Of a stretch of DNA of 64,000 bases, positions 59,101-64,000 are shown piece by piece (positions within the stretch are counted from its first letter, which is position 1; every line of letters begins with the position of its first letter). The translations under genes were made by a program, and so were the position numbers. Location: the IMG/VR virus record IMGVR_UViG_3300025138_000025, positions 24,166 to 88,165 of that record; one strand, written 5' to 3'. Source of the stretch: a virus. Below the pieces are notes generated by a model. The model had not been told where the DNA came from. It saw only the letters and a program-made list of their open reading frames with translations, and made no database searches.

Positions 59101-59480
59101 ATTGAATCTGTTGCTATCTCGCCTGATGTTACATTATTTGCAGCTATCTTACTTGTTATTACTTGAGACGCACCTATATGAGAAGAGTCTATACTTCCAT
59201 CTATTAGCTGAAGACTATCAACTGAGTTAGTTGCTAGTGCTGCTGTGTCTATTGAATTGTCTGCAACTCCTGTTACCGCAGATTGTTGTAAATTAATCGC
59301 TGCAATAGCATTAGTTGATATTTCACTAGTTCCTACTGCGTTTGCGGCTATTTCACTTGCACCTACTGCGTTAGCTGCTATTTCACTTGCTGTAATTGAA
59401 TTACTTACTATTTCAGTAGTACCTACTGCATTCGCCTCAAGTGAGGAGACTAATGCATTACTTTTTCCTATGAGTGACAT
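56169..59480 (-). CDS. Long tail fibre with IADNAV-type repeats, 1103 aa
   Basis: Most of the protein is a 10-12-residue repeat of the form [I/L]-A-[A/D]-N-[A/S]-V-x(3)-[K/E]-I, interleaved with GSIDTIHIG-type turns, known from marine tail fibres. A non-repetitive domain (about residues 490-640) holds GNVTFSGNVTVSGTS and a beta-rich insert. The last 130 residues form a separate tip (TGSLGVGDSF..., TAKYLVQITNSTDSDYQSL...), probably the receptor-binding end. Transcribed from right to left with the other virion genes. Confidence 0.8.
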   Translation of the reverse strand: MSLIGKSNALVSSLEANAVGTTEIVSNSITASEIAANAVGASEIAANAVGTSEISTNAIAAINLQQSAVTGVADNSIDTAALATNSVDSLQLIDGSIDSSHIGASQVITSKIAANNVTSGEIATDSIVARHVAANAIANAEISANAVDSSELKTGSIDTIHLGALQVTAAKLAANSVTSAKIALNSVGSSEIANNSVTATHIPSGTVTADLLAANSVDSAELITGSIDTIHIGASQVTTAKIANSNVTTGKIADNAITAAKLPSGVIASDHIADGTIVSGDIADNTIATGKIADNAVDSTKIASNSILTRHIDDNQITTDQIAANTIATGNIADNAVDGSKIASNSILTRHIDDAQITADQLAANSVDTAEIVSGSIDAIHLASDSVITAKILNANVTTAKIADNNVTSAKIATNQILSRHLAANTVDTAELVSGSIDTIHIADDQVTNAKLAVNSVSAVEIAGNAVAATQIAANAVSVAELKSDALSGQTMSGNVTFSGNVTVSGTSFAASATTITTGDSLISMATGNGSSDAVDIGFYGLYDTGGTDKYSGIFRNADDSGKWQIFKDLQVQPTTTVNTSGTGYAKGTLVADLEGNVTGNLTGTASAIADNSVTSAKIANGTIVGADIAADAINGTKIADDSINSEHYVDGSIDTAHIGNLQVTSAKIAANTIATSNIADNAVDGTKIAQNSILTKHIDDAQVNTAQLAGNSVATAKIQTNAVTATELASNSVSAIHIVNGSITTDELGGGIVIGSKIANNAILTQHIDDGQVTSDQLAAGAVVAGKIASGAIDQTADFAANVIDGTKIATDSIVARHIAAGAVGSSELAANSVDSAELVTGSIDTIHIGDDQVTAAKMADNAINNVGMISSGLITADLIATDAVGSAEIAANAVDSAELKTGSIDTIHLGALQVTTAKINANAVTAAKIAANAVGSSEIANNSVTTTQLSSAALSGKSMTGNVIFSNINASSVNTTGSLGVGDSFPSQKLSINGVAGFHTGTGTSSSTATITLDNFTASVFRTAKYLVQITNSTDSDYQSLEITLFHDGTTVYLTQYASIFDNGAQATFDADISSGSVRLRVTPASGDTMAYKFIRTTIEV
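56600..59440 (-). repeat. Tail-fibre coding repeats
   Basis: In-frame repeats of about 30-36 bp encode the IADNAV/GSIDTIHI units. They are imperfect at DNA level, with several larger duplications (for example the NSILTRHIDD unit occurs repeatedly). Confidence 0.75.
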
Positions 59481-59481
59481 A

Positions 59482-59814
59482 TTATGTTTGCTCCAAATAT
59501 GAGAGTACGCAGTCGATTGAATTTGCTACATTACTCTGTACCTTGATTATATCCCCAGCTTCTAAAACAACTTTTGCATCTCCACCTATAACTACTTGTG
59601 TAGAGTTACTTGGTATTGGAGTGTTGTGCATTAAAGCTACGTGAGTACTTGAACTTGCGTCAAAAAACTCTACTGTTGCTTCAATTTGTCCACCACTTTG
59701 ATTACAAATGTAACACCCAATAATTGTAGATGTTGTACTATTTGGGCAAGTATAGACACTCGTTAACGAGGTTCCTACACTAGCTTGTGATGCTGATTTA
59801 AATGCTGATGCCAT
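59482..59814 (-). CDS. Virion protein, beta-sandwich-like
   Basis: A 110-residue beta-rich protein (SLTSVYTCPNSTTSTIIGCYICNQ, in pieces, then TVEFFDASSSTHVALMHNTPIP and a GGDAKVVLEAGDIIKVQS segment). The pattern is typical of small phage head-decoration or tail proteins with an Ig-like sandwich. It lies in the structural operon, 1 bp upstream of the long fibre gene. Confidence 0.6.
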   Translation of the reverse strand: MASAFKSASQASVGTSLTSVYTCPNSTTSTIIGCYICNQSGGQIEATVEFFDASSSTHVALMHNTPIPSNSTQVVIGGDAKVVLEAGDIIKVQSNVANSIDCVLSYLEQT

Positions 59815-59818
59815 AATC

Positions 59819-60019
59819 TTATCCTAATGCTATGCTCAGTGCTAATGCTTCTCCTTCAGATATTCCTGCGGAAGTCATAGTAACAATTGCTCCTGAGCTG
59901 TTCTTTGTGTAAATTGTTTTGTCAGAAACATTCATAGCAAGTTCATGCGTTTGCAAGTCACTTGGTTGAGGTACACTACCTGCTGTTTCTGATCTTTTAA
60001 TTTTAATTACATGGGACAT
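59819..60019 (-). CDS. Small virion protein with IKIKRS start
   Basis: A 66-residue protein beginning MSHVIKIKRSETAGSVPQPSDL; the same IKIKRS start occurs in the fibre gene at 60023. ELAMNVSDKTIYTKNSSGAIVTM is the common anchor segment at the N-terminus of marine tail fibres. This suggests a small fibre-base protein. Confidence 0.65.
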   Translation of the reverse strand: MSHVIKIKRSETAGSVPQPSDLQTHELAMNVSDKTIYTKNSSGAIVTMTSAGISEGEALALSIALG

Positions 60020-60022
60020 TTC

Positions 60023-61579
60023 TTAGAATGTTCCTCCGTCTAGTGTATTTGACCATGCTACTGTTCCGTTTGCTCCTACTTGAAGCATTTGACCTACTGA
60101 ATTAGTAGAGTCATAAGTACCAATATTTAATGTTGTAAATTGATTACCACCATTTGCTCCGAAAATCATTTGACCTTCAGCAATAGCGTTGTCTAAACCT
60201 TTAATTTGTAAAGTATCTGATACTATTTCTATTGAAGTATTATCTACATTAACTGAAAGAGTATTACCTGATTTAGCAAGTCCTCCCCCTGCTGTTACTT
60301 GACCAGCTCCTGAGAACTGTGTAAAAGCTAATGCGTCTGTACCAAGAGTTGCTGAGCCAGTAACGTTTGAAAGAACGAAACCTGCGTCTGCGTTGGTAGA
60401 ACCTTCTTCTACGAAAGTAAATAATCCACCTGTTACATCAGCACTTGAATCTGCGTCTAACGCTCTTGTTAGTACAGCTGCTGCTGAACCACTACCTACT
60501 GTGCTTACAAAGTAAACACCATTTTGTGTGGCTGTTGACTGATTTTTAACAAGTACTCTATCGTTAAGAATTAAAGCTTGTCCATCTACTGTTATAGCTC
60601 CGTTTGAGCCATAGGTTAGAGTTGCCCCTACACCACCAGTACCATTATTATATGTTCCTGAAATAGCAGCTTCTGTTGCTACTCTACAAGACTCTTTAAT
60701 ATCTAATGCTTGTTTTACGCTGTCTACGTATGCTTTTGTTGTGGCGTCTGTTGATTGAGTAGGAGTTCCAATATTGGTAACTCTATTTCCTCCGATATCA
60801 ACTGTTTGTGAGCCTGCAACTGTGAATCCACCATCAAAGTCTACTGATGGGGTAAATGTTGTAGTACCAGCAACTGTTACGGTATCGCTACTTGCGTTAC
60901 CAATGTTTACTGCTCCATTAAGAGTTGTGCTACCTGTAACAACAACGTTGCCACTTGCACTTACGTCTGTACCACTTATAGTACCTGCGGCTACTACATT
61001 ACCTGAGCTCGCATTTACTGTGAATTTGTTAGTAGCAATTGCTAAGTTGCCAGTCATGTTTAAGCCCGCGAGCGAACTTAATCCTGTAACTGATAGAGCA
61101 CTGCCTACTGTTGTTGATTCACTTCCGTTAGTAGTAACAAATTTTAGATATGAGGTTCCGCCTTGATTTATATCTAATGCTGCTGCATTGTTGTCTAGTA
61201 GTGTGAGTGAATTTGCTTGACCGCTTAAGTCTATAGTTCCACCATGAGTAATAACTAAATTAGCTGTTGGAGCTATTGTTAGATTACCAGAGGCTGTACT
61301 AATAGTATCACTAGAACCTGTAATTACAATATTACCAGATTTTAATTGATTGACTTTACTATTACCGTCAACTAATACTGCTGAACTTGCTGTTAGCGTA
61401 CCTGCTGAGTGGTCTAGCATATTGACGAATAAATCTCCGCCTATTGTTGTTACCGCCGAGGTGCTTGGATGCCCTACAAATAGTTTCTTTGAATTTGATG
61501 AATATGCTAATTCACCAGCACCGAGGGAAGAGGGAGCGGCGGAACTCGCACTTCTTTTGATTTTAATGGTTTGTGCCAT
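60023..61579 (-). CDS. Tail fibre/structural protein, 518 aa
   Basis: MAQTIKIKRS plus GELAYSSNSKKLFVG (about 22-36) is the conserved fibre-attachment part. Many short beta repeats (GNLTIAPTANL, GNVVVTGSTTL) follow. The QALDIKESCRVATEA segment (about 289-303) and VDGQALILNDRVLVKNQS are typical of long marine phage fibres. C-terminal GTVAWSNTLDGGTF. Likely a side or short tail fibre. Confidence 0.75.
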   Translation of the reverse strand: MAQTIKIKRSASSAAPSSLGAGELAYSSNSKKLFVGHPSTSAVTTIGGDLFVNMLDHSAGTLTASSAVLVDGNSKVNQLKSGNIVITGSSDTISTASGNLTIAPTANLVITHGGTIDLSGQANSLTLLDNNAAALDINQGGTSYLKFVTTNGSESTTVGSALSVTGLSSLAGLNMTGNLAIATNKFTVNASSGNVVAAGTISGTDVSASGNVVVTGSTTLNGAVNIGNASSDTVTVAGTTTFTPSVDFDGGFTVAGSQTVDIGGNRVTNIGTPTQSTDATTKAYVDSVKQALDIKESCRVATEAAISGTYNNGTGGVGATLTYGSNGAITVDGQALILNDRVLVKNQSTATQNGVYFVSTVGSGSAAAVLTRALDADSSADVTGGLFTFVEEGSTNADAGFVLSNVTGSATLGTDALAFTQFSGAGQVTAGGGLAKSGNTLSVNVDNTSIEIVSDTLQIKGLDNAIAEGQMIFGANGGNQFTTLNIGTYDSTNSVGQMLQVGANGTVAWSNTLDGGTF

Positions 61580-61598
61580 GTTTCTGTCCTAAATGAGC

Positions 61599-61979
61599 TT
61601 AAAAAGCCCCTGCGTCTATAGTGTCTGAGTCTGTTGAGTCGTTGCCTATCATTATAGGAACAAAACTAAATACGCCCGTAGACGTTTCTCTATAGATCTT
61701 TAACTGATTGTCATCAGTGTCATAAAATAAATCTCCTTCTGCTAGATTGGTTGTACTAGAGGCTGGAGAAGATGTTTGTACGAAAAATTGGTTAGCTAAG
61801 TAGTTAAGAGCTCCTTCAACAGTGGATTGACTAGAAAGTGTCCCTACCGGATTGTCGAATGTGAGTGAGCTTGCATCTGTTGCACTGGCGGCTACAGCGC
61901 TAGAAACCGTTAATGTAGTGGTTTGTGCTGTTGCGCTTAAACTTGTAGTTTGAGGAGTAATCGTGACTGTAAGTGCCAT
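61599..61979 (-). CDS. Virion protein of unknown role
   Basis: A 126-residue Ser/Thr-rich beta protein. EGALNYLANQFF and LAEGDLFYDTDDNQLKIYRE (about 79-98) are the kind of segment found near fibre attachment sites. It overlaps the upstream gene by one base. Confidence 0.6.
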   Translation of the reverse strand: MALTVTITPQTTSLSATAQTTTLTVSSAVAASATDASSLTFDNPVGTLSSQSTVEGALNYLANQFFVQTSSPASSTTNLAEGDLFYDTDDNQLKIYRETSTGVFSFVPIMIGNDSTDSDTIDAGAF

Positions 61980-62317
61980 TATCTTGTAACTTCTGCTGTA
62001 ACTCTTGCTACGCCTTGGATGAGTCTGGTAATACTGTTTGCACTAGTATTAAATAATTCTAAATCATAATAGTATTTTCCTGACGCTACATTCCGTGTTG
62101 TTGCATATCCTAAACTCATAGTTAGTTTACCTTGTGCGGCATTAGTAACTGTGCAAGTAAAGGTTGCTGAAAGAGTACTGGATGTTGGCGTAGGTCTTAG
62201 TTGTGCAGACGCAGAATGACTACCTAGATTAACTGGGTCGCCGTTTTGTGCTACTACTAATTCTATGGAAAAGTCAGACCCCTGGTCTATAACTATATCA
62301 TAATTTCCTGCTGCCAT
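61979..62317 (-). CDS. BppU-N-like structural protein
   Basis: A 112-residue protein. YDIVIDQGSDFSIELVV (5-21) followed by GDPVNLG and SAQLRP, and later YYYDLELF, is the pattern of baseplate/upper-fibre N-terminal domains, as I recall them. First gene after the minus-strand promoter at 62339, with an AGGAG ribosome site. Confidence 0.65.
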   Translation of the reverse strand: MAAGNYDIVIDQGSDFSIELVVAQNGDPVNLGSHSASAQLRPTPTSSTLSATFTCTVTNAAQGKLTMSLGYATTRNVASGKYYYDLELFNTSANSITRLIQGVARVTAEVTR

Positions 62318-62338
62318 AATTGTACTCCTATAAATAGA

Positions 62339-62367
62339 ATTATATCAAAAATATGGGGTGTTGTCAA
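62339..62367 (-). promoter_or_regulatory. Minus-strand promoter of the fibre operon
   Basis: On the minus strand: TTGACA (complement of 62362-62367), 17 bp, TATAAT (complement of 62339-62344), with AAAAATAGTTC upstream. A leader of about 14 nt carries AGGAG before the ATG at 62317. It is the only such promoter found in the structural module. Confidence 0.85.
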
Positions 62368-62410
62368 GAACTATTTTTAAGAGGTATTGCTAGTAGCTAA
62401 ATTAAAGGTC

Positions 62411-62851
62411 TTAGCTATGTCTATCTCCATACAATGTTTGAGCAAATTTATCTTTTAACGCTAGTAGCTTGTCTTCTTCTAACATGATAGTTTTTGCCCA
62501 GTTGAGCATTATAGCCTGAGTTACGTTTTGATAGGGAGTAATAAATCCTGATAGTTCACCTCCTGCTTTGGCTCTCCAAGGTAAGTAAACCTTTAAATAT
62601 TCTTCGTGGGTTTGGTCAGCTTGTCCATCAACTAAATGACTGGCATTTGCACTGGTAGTATCTGTTCCTGTAATTTTTAATCTAACCATCTTTACCATGT
62701 CATTTTCTCTTATTCGTGGCATTTCTTGATTATTCACAAAGTTTTGAGTTTCATGATTAGAGTACTCCCATACAAGATTCATTTGTACATTGAGTGTAGT
62801 AGTTACTGCAGCCCCTTCACTATCTGTTCCTGTTTTAATTATATAGTCCAT
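62411..62851 (-). CDS. Hypothetical structural-module protein
   Basis: A 146-residue protein. MDYIIKTGTDSEGAAVTTTLNV opens with beta strands and a helical C-terminal half follows (NVTQAIMLNWAKTIMLEEDKL, about 108-128). Start ATG overlaps the stop of the upstream gene (TAATG). Not recognised. Confidence 0.55.
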   Translation of the reverse strand: MDYIIKTGTDSEGAAVTTTLNVQMNLVWEYSNHETQNFVNNQEMPRIRENDMVKMVRLKITGTDTTSANASHLVDGQADQTHEEYLKVYLPWRAKAGGELSGFITPYQNVTQAIMLNWAKTIMLEEDKLLALKDKFAQTLYGDRHS

Positions 62852-64000
62852 TATACTTTGCTATCTCCTAACGCTACGTTATGTGCGACATATCCTTTAT
62901 TATTTCCACCACGTACCACATAAGTATCATCATCTTCTACATCCATATTATGGGTAATACAAGATTGTGTTACTTTAGGTATCGCAAATATTTCTTCTCT
63001 AGTTCCATCTTCACAGATTAAAAAGTCCCCAACTGCTAAATCTTCTACTTTTACAAATTTAAATACATCATCTTTAAATGTTAACATTGGATGTTCATTA
63101 GTAACTTTTAAATTATAATTAATCCAATAATAGTTTGTATGTGCATGGGCCTCTGTTACTTCAGTAACATTTGAAGTTCCAAAACTTCCACTGCCTATTT
63201 CTGGAGTTGTCCAAGTTTTCCAAGCATTTTCATCTAGTGATAGACTTGAATGTCTGAATGATTTTACATCTTCTCCAGCAGTTACATCTTCGATTGCTTT
63301 CGTAGTTCCGTCAGCCATAACTACAGGAGTTCCTTGTACGAAACAACCGCCGCCTCCTCCGCCACCACCTCCGCTTCCAGAGGTGCCTCCTGTTATTACT
63401 TGATAACCTTGTGAACTTTCACCAATAGAAACTGATGTACTAGTAGTAGTTAAATTGGTTCCTGCAGAAGTTAATTCTACATTAATATAGCTTCCATTTG
63501 CAATATTTGCTGCAGAAGTTCCAAATGATCCACCATCAATTTTAAATCTTGCAGAAGTTGTATTACTTATACTTACACTTTTTGTTCCTGCAAAACCACC
63601 AACTACTTGAGTATTAGAATAAAAAGCTGTACTTAATGCTACACCTGTTTGGTTAGCAAAACTAAATACTGGGTCTGTTGTTCCAAATTTGATAAATCTT
63701 GCTTCGGCTGAACCTAATGTTTCTGCTCCATCTCCCTGCGCTCTTACAAACATTGATACATTACCTGAGCCTGTAAAAGTAAATGCAATCGGCATATTAG
63801 ATGTTTGTGCACTAGAGAATAGTCTACCTTCTGATAAGTTACCTGCTGTATATTGGTCAATTCTTGGAGTTTCATAAATTAATGTTCCTTCACTTGATGT
63901 TGAACTTCCGGTTCTTGCTTGTATACTAATAGTTTTAACATGGTTTGTTCCACCAGTCAATCTTACAAATCCTTGATAGAATCCTGGACCACTACCTACA
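62851..64000 (-). CDS. Structural protein with C-terminal Hint (intein-like) domain, 5' end outside window
   Basis: The frame is open to the right edge, so the N-terminus is missing; the internal TTG at 63960 is not a real start. About 210 visible residues are beta-rich, then a run of eight Gly, then a Hint domain from the Cys at 63345: CFVQGTPVVMADGT (block A), VTNEHPML with T-x-x-H (block B), a DLAVGDFL segment and the C-terminal YVAHN. Only VALGDSKV follows, and +1 is Val rather than Cys/Ser/Thr, so autocleavage rather than splicing is expected. A Gly-rich linker and a Hint end are known in bacterial intein-like proteins. Confidence 0.8.
   Translation of the reverse strand, partial: VGSGPGFYQGFVRLTGGTNHVKTISIQARTGSSTSSEGTLIYETPRIDQYTAGNLSEGRLFSSAQTSNMPIAFTFTGSGNVSMFVRAQGDGAETLGSAEARFIKFGTTDPVFSFANQTGVALSTAFYSNTQVVGGFAGTKSVSISNTTSARFKIDGGSFGTSAANIANGSYINVELTSAGTNLTTTSTSVSIGESSQGYQVITGGTSGSGGGGGGGGGCFVQGTPVVMADGTTKAIEDVTAGEDVKSFRHSSLSLDENAWKTWTTPEIGSGSFGTSNVTEVTEAHAHTNYYWINYNLKVTNEHPMLTFKDDVFKFVKVEDLAVGDFLICEDGTREEIFAIPKVTQSCITHNMDVEDDDTYVVRGGNNKGYVAHNVALGDSKV

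Noticed and set aside
52871-59480. CRISPR array or other non-coding repeat array
   Set aside because: The repeats are in frame, imperfect, without unique spacers of constant length, and lie within long ORFs with proper end domains.
53018-59502. Long plus-strand ORFs (up to about 230 codons) opposite the fibre genes
   Set aside because: They are antisense shadows caused by repetitive Thr/Ser/Ala-rich coding on the minus strand, with Cys/Ser- or Val-rich products and no ribosome sites.
62329-62336. TATAAATA, the T4 late promoter sequence, on the plus strand
   Set aside because: It points against the genes present, and a single 8-base AT-rich match is expected by chance.

Overview
This window is part of a tailed double-stranded DNA phage genome. 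It is AT-rich and densely packed, and its gene content is typical of marine phages: small heat-shock protein, MazG, ribonucleotide reductase, glutaredoxin, DUF3310, UvsW-type helicase, SbcCD/gp46-47-type nuclease, IAIADNAV-type tail-fibre repeats and many auxiliary metabolic genes. There are no rRNA genes, no tRNA that I can find, no integrase and no photosynthesis genes. The host cannot be fixed from the sequence. A marine bacterium is likely, and SAR11-type alphaproteobacteria or cyanobacteria are guesses only. Both ends are cut: a gene runs off the left edge (plus strand) and a structural gene runs off the right edge (minus strand).

Layout. 1-3520: a chain of small overlapping plus-strand genes (MazG, an Api92/YubB-like protein, an HTH protein, tiny membrane proteins) ending at a clear intrinsic terminator. 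3574-4558: a minus-strand island with a promoter-led, gene-free, structured stretch (candidate non-coding RNA) and a two-gene operon of a SANT/HTH protein and a phage-encoded ribosomal protein bS21. 4552-13790: Hsp20, a lysis module (endolysin, overlapping spanin-like pair, holin candidate) and a first set of Fe(II)/2OG oxygenases and glycosyltransferases. 13784-30248: regulators and replication genes (NAD+ ligase in two separate genes, DnaB/gp41-like helicase, a degenerate SF2 helicase-like protein, ParB-like protein, primase, family A DNA polymerase). A 4.5-kb metabolic cassette lies between the two ligase halves. 30238-38554: a second metabolic region (sulfotransferase, QueC-like and ElaA-like proteins, hydroxylases, a membrane-anchored c-type cytochrome, asparagine synthetase, cytidylyltransferase) ending with a UvsW-like helicase. 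38551-48011: glycosyltransferase, ssDNA-binding candidate, peroxiredoxin, SbcD/SbcC, glutaredoxin, Hjc-like resolvase, flap endonuclease and NrdA/NrdB. 48008-50885: a glycan cassette (GT8-like, SPASM radical SAM, short SDR, GT29 sialyltransferase-like). 50871-64000: the minus-strand structural module, with two very repetitive fibre proteins and a protein carrying a C-terminal Hint (intein-like) domain.

Regulation. Twelve promoter-like sites share one architecture: an extended AAAATAGTTCTTGACA-like upstream box, exactly 17 bp, then TATAAT. They lie at operon starts on both strands. In five of them the start codon is only 6-10 nt past the -10 box, so the first gene is probably translated from a leaderless or nearly leaderless mRNA. 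No phage RNA polymerase is seen here, so transcription probably relies on host sigma-70-type holoenzyme, perhaps with a factor that reads the upstream extension.

Most unusual points: (i) the split NAD+ ligase whose halves flank a cassette that contains a GIY-YIG-like gene; (ii) two QueC-like proteins with SGGxDS changed to GGxE, each encoded close to an ElaA-type acetyltransferase; (iii) a phage-encoded c-type cytochrome; (iv) six putative Fe(II)/2OG oxygenases next to a phage bS21; (v) the structured non-coding region at 3.6-3.85 kb; (vi) a Thr-rich fibre of about 1000 residues with an alternating pattern.
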